64,000 nucleotides of DNA from JBGTSJ01 sp041940305 (lineage in GTDB: Bacteria; Planctomycetota; Planctomycetia; Planctomycetales; Planctomycetaceae), in NCBI GenBank assembly GCA_041940305.1, contig JBGTSJ010000001.1, positions 248,001 to 312,000 of the forward strand, read 5' to 3'. A model generated the notes under the pieces. The model made no database searches, had not been told where the DNA came from, and was given only the letters and a program-made list of their open reading frames with translations. The position numbers were made by a program, and so were the translations under genes. Below, one piece after another: positions 8,309-16,114 of this stretch. Positions within the stretch are counted from its first letter, which is position 1. Each line of letters starts with the position of its first letter.

Positions 8309-10786
8309 ATGAGCACAGACAATCCCGCCGCGACGCCCGCCATTCGGCGCACGCTCGATGACCTCCGCGCCCACATCCGCCGGTATGTGCTGATCGAAGG
8401 GATTTGCGCCGTTGTCGCGATCCTGTGCGTGATCTTCTGGGTCACGCTGTCCTTCGACGTCGTTCACTTTCAGCTCCGCAAGCTGGAACTGCCCGGATGG
8501 TTCCGCACCATTTGCTCACTGGGGGCGCTGGGCCTGCTGACGGCCGCGGTCGCCGTGTGGCTGTTCGCCCGGCTGATGCGCAGCTTCCGCAGCCGTGCTC
8601 TGGCGCTGGTGCTGGAGAAGCGGTTCCCGGAGCTCGGGGACCGGTTAATCACGGCGGTCGAACTGTCCGACGATCCGTCACGCAAGCAGACGGATCTCGG
8701 CGGCGCGATGCTGCAGCGGACGATCGACGACGCGGCGTCGGCAGCCGGGCGACTTGACCTCGGAGAGGTTTTCAATCCGGCGCCGCTCAGGCGGTGGGTG
8801 ATTGCGGCCGTGGTGCTGGTGGTGTCGATCCTGGGATTCGGTGCAATCCGCACGCAGGCGATGGAACGCTGGTTTAATGCGTTCGTTTTGCTGCGGGACG
8901 ATTACTGGGAGCCGTACCGCCGCAGCGCGATGACGGTCAAAGTCCTCGTGCAGCCGGGAGACCAGGTCAAAGAATTTGCCTCGGATGGGACGTACAAGCA
9001 TCCGCGCGGCGCCGATCTCACGTTGCTGGCCGAAGTGCCGGAGGGGCGAGAGGTGCCAGAGGACGTGTCGCTGAGCTACCGGGCGTTCGGCGGGACAGGG
9101 ACCAGCCGCGGCACGGTGCCGATGGCGCAATCGGGCGAGCGGAAGTTCCGCCACACCCTGAGCCGCATCATTGACGAGCACCAGTTGTGGGTGGTCGGCG
9201 GCGACTTCGTCAACCGGCGTCCGTTCCGGGTGCTGGTCGTCGATCCGCCGCGGATCGACGGCATCATGCTCCGCTGCGACTACCCCGATTACACCGGCCT
9301 CGATGCACTCAGCGATCGGGACCGCGCCGTGCAGGGGACGCAGGTGTCGCTCCCGGTGGAAACGGCCTTCAACATGCGGGCGACCACCAACAAGCCGCTT
9401 GTCGCGGTGCAGATTCGCTGCCGGGAATTCGACCTGAAGATCCGCGCGCCCGGAGGGAATGCATCAAGCGAATCGACGTTCACCGTGCACACTAGCAGTT
9501 TCGACGATCCGAATGCCTCCGTGGCCTCGCGAGTCCTGCCGCTGCCGGCCGACGCAGTGGCCAAGTGGTTCGGCGACGACGGCCAGTCCTTCGCGGTCCC
9601 ATTTGTCCTGGCGACCGGCGCGAGCGACCAACTGGAACAGATCGCCCGGAGCGGCCAGCCGACGCTGCCGCTGCCGTTGCCGCTCGACACGCAGTTGCAG
9701 ATCTATCTGGAAGACACGGACGACGTCGTCAGCGCCGACCCCGCACTGCTCACGGTCAACGGCATTCGCGATACGGAACCGGTGGTGGAGACGCGCCGCA
9801 AGGGCATCGGTTCGTCGATCACCCGCATGGCGGAGATTCCCGTAACGGGTAGGATCACGGACGACTATGGTGTCGTCGAGGCGCACTTCGGGTTCCGGGT
9901 CGGGGATGCGACCGAATACACCGAGCGCGCGCTCGAAGTGCCGCCGTCGGGCCAGAAGGACTTCACGCTCGGTCCCTCGGAAGGGAACCGCACGGAGCGC
10001 TTCCGCGTGCTGCCGCTCGAGATGCAGGTCGATCAGAAGCTCGCGCTCACCCTTTTCGCCACGGACGGGGACAATCTCAACGGCCCGCACCAGTCTCACG
10101 GCGAGGTCTACACTTTCACTATCGTCACGCCGGAAGAACTGCTCGCCCAGCTGTACGACAAAGAAGTGAACCTGCGGCAGCGGTTTGAGCAGATCCGCCG
10201 TGAAGTCCAGCAGGTGCGGGACGACCTGCTGCTGCATCAGCAGCGGTACTCGGAAGGCCGGGCATTGCGCGAGGCCCCACCGGCCGACGCGGCGGCGCGT
10301 TCGCAGTGGGAAGAGCAGCTGCGGCAGATCGCGGTCGCCGTCTCCGCCTCGGCCGAGCGGAGCCTGCATCAGGTCCGCAAGACGCACACCGAATGCCGAT
10401 CCGTCGAAGTCGGCTTCGGCGAGATCCGCGAAGAGATGGTCAACAACCGGGTCGACACGGCGACCGCATTGCAACGCATCGACTTCGGCATTCTGCAGCC
10501 GCTGCACGGCATCAACGAAACTGACTATCCGGATGTCGATCAGCAGATCGGCCTGTTCCGGCTGGCGAACGAGAACAACGCCGACCCCACCTCGGCGATC
10601 GACGGCTCGCTCGCCGCCATCGACCGCATGCTCACGCACATGGACCAGGTCATCGCCCAGATGCGTGAGCGTGAGGGCTATAACGAGATGATCAAGATGA
10701 TCCAGGATATTCTGGACCGCAGTGAAACCCTCCGCGATGAGACTCAGAAGGAGCAGGAGCGGCGATTCTTCGACCTCTTGAACTGA
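8309..10786 (+). CDS. Large membrane protein with C-terminal coiled coil (DUF4175-like)
   Basis: An 825-residue protein of the cytoplasmic membrane. Three hydrophobic helices are visible (about residues 26-48, 64-86 and 161-181). A long extracytoplasmic region of beta-rich repeats follows (about 190-590), then a charged helical tail (about 600-825) rich in Glu, Gln and Arg that should form coiled coil. The layout resembles DUF4175-type proteins found near Bat/VWA genes in planctomycetes; that is a resemblance, not a proven match. The ATG at 8309 follows an AGGAGAGAG ribosome site. It heads a run of envelope genes on the same strand, the next being a secreted coiled-coil protein that could pair with its tail. 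Confidence 0.75.
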   Translation: MSTDNPAATPAIRRTLDDLRAHIRRYVLIEGICAVVAILCVIFWVTLSFDVVHFQLRKLELPGWFRTICSLGALGLLTAAVAVWLFARLMRSFRSRALALVLEKRFPELGDRLITAVELSDDPSRKQTDLGGAMLQRTIDDAASAAGRLDLGEVFNPAPLRRWVIAAVVLVVSILGFGAIRTQAMERWFNAFVLLRDDYWEPYRRSAMTVKVLVQPGDQVKEFASDGTYKHPRGADLTLLAEVPEGREVPEDVSLSYRAFGGTGTSRGTVPMAQSGERKFRHTLSRIIDEHQLWVVGGDFVNRRPFRVLVVDPPRIDGIMLRCDYPDYTGLDALSDRDRAVQGTQVSLPVETAFNMRATTNKPLVAVQIRCREFDLKIRAPGGNASSESTFTVHTSSFDDPNASVASRVLPLPADAVAKWFGDDGQSFAVPFVLATGASDQLEQIARSGQPTLPLPLPLDTQLQIYLEDTDDVVSADPALLTVNGIRDTEPVVETRRKGIGSSITRMAEIPVTGRITDDYGVVEAHFGFRVGDATEYTERALEVPPSGQKDFTLGPSEGNRTERFRVLPLEMQVDQKLALTLFATDGDNLNGPHQSHGEVYTFTIVTPEELLAQLYDKEVNLRQRFEQIRREVQQVRDDLLLHQQRYSEGRALREAPPADAAARSQWEEQLRQIAVAVSASAERSLHQVRKTHTECRSVEVGFGEIREEMVNNRVDTATALQRIDFGILQPLHGINETDYPDVDQQIGLFRLANENNADPTSAIDGSLAAIDRMLTHMDQVIAQMREREGYNEMIKMIQDILDRSETLRDETQKEQERRFFDLLN

Positions 10787-11042
10787 ACTCACGGCGGTAG
10801 CCCGTCGTCAGTCAGGAGAGATTTGCGGCGATTTGCTCTAACTGGTTGCATCATCGAGTGTTAATATATGGGATGTCGGAATCCGGCGAGTGAGGCGATC
10901 CCGCCACACTGCAACCACGGCGCTCGTGACCGCGATTGCCGGAAACCGTCGGATGGATTTTTGTCGATCGGCTGGTCGGGCCGCTCTCCGCGCGGGTGCA
11001 GGCCGCGGTCGAATCGCATGAGCGGTTCCGGGAGATCATGCC

Positions 11043-12974
11043 GTGTCGCATCCGCTTCGCCTGCTGCCTGCCGTGCTGTGCCTGGCATTCTGGTCGTCCC
11101 TGTTAGTGGCCCAGTCGGAGACGGCCGCCACCGCAGTGGACGCCCCCTCCGGCGATCCCGCCGAAGAGCCGCGCGTCGATCTGGGCCAGGCCCAATTGCA
11201 GATCCAGCGCGACTTTGAGCGCTTCGAGGACAAGCTGTTCGAACTGAGCGAGCATCTGCGGTCAGAAGACCCCGATCGCGCCGACCTGCTTAACCGTACG
11301 CGGAGCCAGAGCCGCGAACTGCGGATCCTCGACCAGATGCGGGTCATCGCCACGTTGCTGGCGGAGGGCAATGAGCTGGGCGACGCCGTCTCGCGTCAGG
11401 ACGAGCTGATTGCCCATCTGCAGGTGCTCCTTAAGCTGCTCCAGAGTGAAGACGAGCGAGACCGCATCGCCCGCGAGATCGAACGGATCGAGGACCTGAT
11501 CAAGGACACCAACGACGTCATCGGCCGGCAGAAGGACGCCCGTGCCGCCACCGAGCGCCGCGGCGATCCCGAGAAGCTCGAAGGTCAGCAGGAGGACGTC
11601 CAGAACCGCGCCCAGCAATTGGCCGACAAGATCGACCGCCAGGATGCCGAACGCGCCGCCGAGCGGAACCGCAACGGCTCGCAGTCCGATTCTCAACAGA
11701 ACTCCGGTCAGGAGGGAGAGGGACAGGAGGGAGAGGGGCAGGAGAGCGAGGGACAGGAAGGGGAAGGACAGGAATCGAACGGCGGCGCCCCGATGGAGGG
11801 CGAATCCGGCATGCCGTCGGAAGGGGAGCCGATGGAAGAGGACCCGAGCGAAAGCGATCCCGCGGAGAGCGGGTCGAAGCCAATGCCGGGCGAGAACCCG
11901 GAGAGTGAATCCGGCGACATGCCGCCGATGGAGGGATCGGAGTCCGAAAGCGGCTCGCAGTCCCCAAGCGGATCACAATCGCAAAGCCAGTCGCCGTCGG
12001 AGAGCGGCTCGCCGTCCGAAAGCGGGTCGCAATCGCAGTCGCAACAGCAGCAGAGCGGAGAGTCGCCGGAAGGGGAGTCTTCGCAGCAGACGGGCGGCCC
12101 GAGCGATCCGTCGGACCCGTCCCAGCAGCCAACGCCCGGCCGTGAGGAGCTCGAGAAGGCCATCGAAGAGATGAACCAGGCCATCGAGGAGCTGAAGGCC
12201 AAGGATCACAACGGGGCCTCGGACGAGCAGGACCAGGCGCTGGCTGAACTTGAGCGGATGAAGGCCCAGCTGGAGGAGATCCTCCGCCAGCTGCGAGAGG
12301 AAGAGCGGGAGTTGTTCCTGACGATGCTGGAGGCCCGCTTTCAGGAGATGCTCCGGGTGCAGCTGCAGATCAATGCCGAGACGACGCGGCTGGACCGGGT
12401 GCCGGAGGATCAGCGCGGGTCGTCCCACGCCACCAAGTCCACTGACCTCAGCCGCGACCAGAATGATAATGCACTGGAAGCCGACAGGGCCCTGATCCTG
12501 CTGAAGGAAGAAGGCTCGTCGGTCGCATTCCCGGAAGCAGTTGAGCAGATGCGCGACAACATGCTCACGGTCGTCCGCCGCCTCGGCAAAGCCGATACCG
12601 GCGAAACGACCCAGTTGATCGAGCAGCTGATCGTGGAAACTCTGGACGAAATGATCCTGGCTCTGCAGAAAGAGCTGGAAAAGATGAAGGAGCAGCAACA
12701 ACAGCAGCAGCAGCAGCAACAACAGCAGGATCAGGACCCGCCGCTGGTGGACGTGCTGGCCGAACTGAAGATGATCCGCTCGCTGCAGAACCAGATCAAC
12801 CGCCTGACGCGGCAGCTGGGACTGGAGGTCGAGGGAGAGCAGGCGGTGGAAGCCGAAACGCTCGAACTCCTCAACGACCTGTCCGGCCGGCAGCAGCGCG
12901 TGCAGGAAGCGACGTACGACCTGTCCACCGGCAAGACGTCCCTCGGCCAGGAACTCCGTCAGGGGTCGGAATAA
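11043..12974 (+). CDS. Secreted Glu/Gln/Ser-rich low-complexity coiled-coil protein
   Basis: A 643-residue protein starting at GTG (11043) after a GGGAGA ribosome site. A signal peptide ends near VAQSE (about residue 22). A helical, highly charged region runs to about residue 215. Next is a strikingly low-complexity acidic segment (about 220-360) made of EGEGQE units and then Ser/Gln/Glu strings, followed by more coiled coil with a run of ten or so glutamines near residue 552 and a helical tail. No catalytic motif is present. Both neighbours also have long helices, so a structural envelope assembly is plausible. The gene is non-homologous in feel to anything with an assigned function. Confidence 0.72.
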   Translation: MSHPLRLLPAVLCLAFWSSLLVAQSETAATAVDAPSGDPAEEPRVDLGQAQLQIQRDFERFEDKLFELSEHLRSEDPDRADLLNRTRSQSRELRILDQMRVIATLLAEGNELGDAVSRQDELIAHLQVLLKLLQSEDERDRIAREIERIEDLIKDTNDVIGRQKDARAATERRGDPEKLEGQQEDVQNRAQQLADKIDRQDAERAAERNRNGSQSDSQQNSGQEGEGQEGEGQESEGQEGEGQESNGGAPMEGESGMPSEGEPMEEDPSESDPAESGSKPMPGENPESESGDMPPMEGSESESGSQSPSGSQSQSQSPSESGSPSESGSQSQSQQQQSGESPEGESSQQTGGPSDPSDPSQQPTPGREELEKAIEEMNQAIEELKAKDHNGASDEQDQALAELERMKAQLEEILRQLREEERELFLTMLEARFQEMLRVQLQINAETTRLDRVPEDQRGSSHATKSTDLSRDQNDNALEADRALILLKEEGSSVAFPEAVEQMRDNMLTVVRRLGKADTGETTQLIEQLIVETLDEMILALQKELEKMKEQQQQQQQQQQQQDQDPPLVDVLAELKMIRSLQNQINRLTRQLGLEVEGEQAVEAETLELLNDLSGRQQRVQEATYDLSTGKTSLGQELRQGSE

Positions 12975-12997
12975 CTCAATCGTTCGAGAACCTCCCC

Positions 12998-13029
12998 AAA
13001 AACCCGGTTTTCCCAAAGAAGCCGGGTTT
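12998..13029. repeat. Imperfect palindrome, CCCGGTTT family, copy 2
   Basis: The arms AAACCCGGTTTTC and GAAGCCGGGTTT pair with one mismatch; the sequence sits 23 bases after a stop codon. The core ACCCGGTTT is shared with the palindrome at 7055-7087, which suggests one dispersed family with diverged copies. Confidence 0.6.
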
Positions 13030-13106
13030 CTGCTCCGCGATCGAACGCGGCACGAGCCCCCAACCCAAGATCCATCACTTTTCCATCCCGCCTTTCGAGG
13101 CACGCC

Positions 13107-14153
13107 ATGTCGCACGCACTTCGCAGCACGATTAGGGCCTCTCTGGTCGCCGCAGTCGTCGCATTCGTCGCGGGTCCTGCCGCGGCCGATCAGCTGTACG
13201 CTCCCCCCTCGGTCGATCAGGCGCGGCAGGCCACGTTCGCGTGGCTGGAGTCCCAGGGGGCGGATGACGAATTGCGGGCCGCGGCACAGGCGCAGTGGGA
13301 TTTCGGCGATCGCATGCCGACCCCTGCTGAGCGATTCGACGCGGTGATCCGCACGTTTTACCTGGCGGATGAGGACGTGCGGCAACTGGTGGACGCCTGC
13401 CGCACCGGCGACACTCTGCGGCTGGCGCAGGGCTTTGCCGTGCTGAGCCCCGGCGGCGGAAACCCCTTCTTCACCGATAACGTCCGCTACTTCTATGCCC
13501 GCTACCTCGCCGTGCTCACGATGTACGACGAGTCGCTCGACATCTTCGTACAGATCGACCCGGCGAACGTCGTCGATCCGGCCGGCTGCCTGTTCTACAA
13601 GTCCGTCTGCGAGCACAGCCTGCTGCTCAAGGACGACGGGCTCACCACTCTCAAGGCCCTGTTAACCAGCACCGAGGACGTCCCGGTCCGCTACTCGACG
13701 GTGGCCGAGCTGATGCAGGCCGATCTGGAAATGCTGCGCGAGAAGTCGCTCGACGAGGTCGCCCGGCAGATGCGCGACGTCGAACGGCGACTGGCGCTGG
13801 GACGCCCCGGCGAGCAGACGCAGCGCGTCGAAGAGCGGATCATCACCACTCTGGACGAGATCATCGAAAAGATCGAGCAGCAGCAGGGAGGTGGCGGAGG
13901 AGGAGGACAGGGGTCGCCGCGCGGCAACCAGTCCAGCAGTCCCGCCAATGACTCCTACGTGGGCGGCGCCACCGGTCCCGGCGAAGTCGAAAAGAAGGAC
14001 ACCGGCCGCAAGGACGGCTGGGGTGACCTCCCCGAGAAGGCCCAGGCCTCCGCCAAAGAGCTCCTCGACCAGCAGTTCCCCTTCCACTACCGTCAGGCCG
14101 TCGAGGAATACCTCAAACGCCTCGCCCAGCGCGAAGCTCCCTCCCGGAACTGA
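13107..14153 (+). CDS. Secreted helical protein of unknown function
   Basis: A 348-residue protein with a clear signal peptide (MSHALRST, then a hydrophobic core ending AGPAAADQ, about residue 27). Its first residues echo those of the upstream gene (MSHPLR). The body (about 30-250) is helical and repeat-like, of the tetratricopeptide kind in appearance but without a firm TPR consensus. A Gly-rich linker follows (near residue 255, six or more glycines), then a basic tail. No enzyme motif is visible. Being in one strand-coherent run with the large membrane protein and the Gln-rich protein suggests a shared envelope role. Confidence 0.72.
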   Translation: MSHALRSTIRASLVAAVVAFVAGPAAADQLYAPPSVDQARQATFAWLESQGADDELRAAAQAQWDFGDRMPTPAERFDAVIRTFYLADEDVRQLVDACRTGDTLRLAQGFAVLSPGGGNPFFTDNVRYFYARYLAVLTMYDESLDIFVQIDPANVVDPAGCLFYKSVCEHSLLLKDDGLTTLKALLTSTEDVPVRYSTVAELMQADLEMLREKSLDEVARQMRDVERRLALGRPGEQTQRVEERIITTLDEIIEKIEQQQGGGGGGGQGSPRGNQSSSPANDSYVGGATGPGEVEKKDTGRKDGWGDLPEKAQASAKELLDQQFPFHYRQAVEEYLKRLAQREAPSRN

Positions 14154-14193
14154 CGGCGACGGAACACCGATAGCCACTCGTCCTTCCCCGCCC

Positions 14194-14242
14194 GCGTTCC
14201 CAGGCTCTGCCTGTGAACGCACTCTCGCGAAGCTCCGCTTCG
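14194..14242. repeat. Double-hairpin dispersed repeat
   Basis: Hairpin one has arms GCGTTCCCAGGC and GCCTGTGAACGC around TCT, with one mismatch (14194-14220). Hairpin two has arms CGAAGC and GCTTCG around TCC (14228-14242). Both lie in the 123-base gap before the NPCBM gene. Paired palindromes of this form are typical REP-like intergenic repeats. Confidence 0.6.
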
Positions 14243-14276
14243 TTTCCGCCGAAGCTCGACCTCTCCTGGTTCCTCC

Positions 14277-15473
14277 ATGCAACTGCTTCCCCTACTCGCC
14301 TGTCTGGCGCTGGGCGCCACGCCTGAAGTCGACATTCTCACGCTCACCGGCGAACAGCATGCGGGTGAACTGCGGGCCTTGGCGGACGGGCAGCTGACGC
14401 TGGCGACCGGCGACCAGACGCAGACGCTGCCCGCGGTCGATCTCCTGGAACTCCGGTTCCCGCTCGCGGCCGCCGAGGACACGCTCACGCAGCAGCGGAG
14501 CCTCGAGATCCGGCTGGTGGACGGCAGCCTGCTGTTCGCCGCAGGGTTCACGGCTTCCGGTCGCGAAGCCGCGATCACGTCCGATCTCCTCGGTGAACTT
14601 ACGCTGCCGATGTCGCAGGTGGCCAGCGTGCGGATTGCCGAACTCGACCACAAGATTCGCGACGCCTGGGACGGCGTCCGTGCTCGGGAAACCAAGTCCG
14701 ACCTGCTGGTCGCGCGCAAGGGAGACGCGCTCGATTTCGTCGGCGGCACGATCGGCTCGGTGACACCTGAAGGGATCACGATCCTCGTCAACAATCGCGA
14801 AGTGAACGTCCCGAAAGACCGTGTGTTCGGTCTCGTCTTCCCGCGGACACCTCCCGCACGAGACGCTTCCATCGCCGAGCTGGCGCTCGACACAGGCGAC
14901 CGCCTGCGGGTGAAGTCGCTGGCGATCAGTGAGGATTCGCTGACCGGTGCCCTGCTGGCCGGTCCCGAACTGTTGGTCTCGCTGGACCGCATCCGCAGCG
15001 TGGATTTCGGCCTCGGCCGCGTCCGCTATCTCGCCGACCTGCCCGAAACCGCGACCTACCAGCCGGTCGGCTTTGTCACGTCGGAGGACGTGCTGCGGCT
15101 GCGGAAGAACACCAACTCCCTGGGTCGCCGCCTCACGGTTGGGAAGAAGAGCTATGACCGCGGCCTGTGGATCCATTCCGGCACGGTCCTCAAATACCGC
15201 CTCAACCGGGACTACCGCCGGCTGCAGACGGTGCTGGGCATCGACCGCAGTTCGTCCGAGTGCGCCCGGCTGGATCCGAGCGTGCACGTGACGATCCTTG
15301 GCGACGGCGCCACGCTGTTTGACGGCGACGTCGCGTGGCAGGACGAGCCGCGTCCGCTGGACCTCGACGTCGCGGGGATCCGCGATCTCGAAATCCGCGT
15401 CACTCCGGCCAGGCCGCAGACGATCGGCGCCTGTGAGCATCTGGCCCTGGCCGACGCCCGCGTCATCAAGTGA
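14277..15473 (+). CDS. NPCBM/NEW2-domain secreted protein
   Basis: A 398-residue protein with a short N-terminal hydrophobic stretch (MQLLPLLACLALGATP) that looks like a minimal signal peptide. Residues about 20-250 form two beta-rich repeats of unknown type. Residues about 258-395 match the NPCBM/NEW2 beta-sandwich in pattern: LGRRLTVGKKSYDRGLWIHS, then LNRDYRRLQTVLGID, then a tail on the order of LEIRVTPARPQTIGACEHLA. NPCBM domains occur in carbohydrate-active secreted proteins and are thought to bind sugars; no glycosidase domain is present here. It follows the secreted helical gene by 123 bases. Confidence 0.8.
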   Translation: MQLLPLLACLALGATPEVDILTLTGEQHAGELRALADGQLTLATGDQTQTLPAVDLLELRFPLAAAEDTLTQQRSLEIRLVDGSLLFAAGFTASGREAAITSDLLGELTLPMSQVASVRIAELDHKIRDAWDGVRARETKSDLLVARKGDALDFVGGTIGSVTPEGITILVNNREVNVPKDRVFGLVFPRTPPARDASIAELALDTGDRLRVKSLAISEDSLTGALLAGPELLVSLDRIRSVDFGLGRVRYLADLPETATYQPVGFVTSEDVLRLRKNTNSLGRRLTVGKKSYDRGLWIHSGTVLKYRLNRDYRRLQTVLGIDRSSSECARLDPSVHVTILGDGATLFDGDVAWQDEPRPLDLDVAGIRDLEIRVTPARPQTIGACEHLALADARVIK

Positions 15474-15496
15474 CTCCCGCCGCAGTTGGAACCCCG

Positions 15497-15522
15497 TAGC
15501 ACCAGCAAGGGCCGAACGTTGC
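15497..15522. repeat. Dispersed repeat, CCAGCAAGGGCCGAACG family, copy 1
   Basis: GCACCAGCAAGGGCCGAACG followed by TTGC. A close copy lies after gspD at 54400-54432 (GCGCCAGCGAGGGCCGAACG followed by TCGC). Both are just downstream of a stop codon. Confidence 0.6.
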
Positions 15523-15611
15523 TGAGTTGAGAGCTTTGCGCCCGTCGAGCGCGCGATCGACAGGCGTTCGGCCTCACAACCAACACTGCGATTTCACACC
15601 CGAGAGACCGA

Positions 15612-15956
15612 ATGATGTCGAAGTACCTCATCTCGTTTCCCGGGCCGGCAATGAATGTCCCTGTTGAGGAAATGCCTGCGGTCGGCGAAGCGTCGCACGC
15701 GGTGATACGCGAAGCGAAGGAGGCGGGCGTTTACGTCTTTGGCGGGGGGATTAACGAGCAGGTCGAGCCACTGATGGTTGCGGCGGACGGGACCGTCACA
15801 TACGAGACCTATCCGCAGACCAGGGAATTCAGCGGCGGTTTCTGTGTCCTGGAACTCCCGTCGCGCGAGGCCGCTATCGAGTGGGCCGCGAAGCTCGCCA
15901 CGGCCTGCCGCTGCTCACAGGAGCTCCGCGAGTTCGGGTACGACCCCGAGAGCTGA
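15612..15956 (+). CDS. YCII-related (DGPF-like) small protein
   Basis: A 114-residue cytoplasmic protein with the ferredoxin-like pattern of the YCII/DGPF superfamily. It begins MMSKYLISFPGPAMNVP, carries a central FGGGINEQVEP and ends in FSGGFCVLELPSREAAIEWA, the usual final strand and helix of the family. Members are often near ECF sigma factors or act as small dehydratase-like or muconolactone-isomerase-like folds; no activity can be assigned here. ATG at 15615 is an equally possible start. It interrupts an otherwise envelope-related gene run and may be an independent insertion. Confidence 0.75.
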   Translation: MMSKYLISFPGPAMNVPVEEMPAVGEASHAVIREAKEAGVYVFGGGINEQVEPLMVAADGTVTYETYPQTREFSGGFCVLELPSREAAIEWAAKLATACRCSQELREFGYDPES

Positions 15957-16114
15957 CCGGCGAGGCTCGCAGCTGAGGCGGAGTGCCGAACCAGGCGCTG
16001 CAACTTGCCGGCGGCGCCGGTCTGCTGCAACGTCTGCGGGCGGCTCGCATCCAGGAACGATCGGCGCTATTCTGGAGGTCAGCGCTGGGGACGTCTCGAC
16101 CGACGGAGTCCGGG

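Noticed and set aside
11973..13616. 547-codon minus-strand frame opposite the Gln-rich gene
   Set aside because: It has a long leucine run that is just the complement of the glutamine codons, so it is a shadow frame.
15983..16114. Upstream start for the BatA gene, with an NQALQL-type sequence that recalls integron attC-linked repeats
   Set aside because: The BatA family starts at 16115. The sequence lacks the GTTRRRY core and the paired arms of an attC site, so no integron was claimed.
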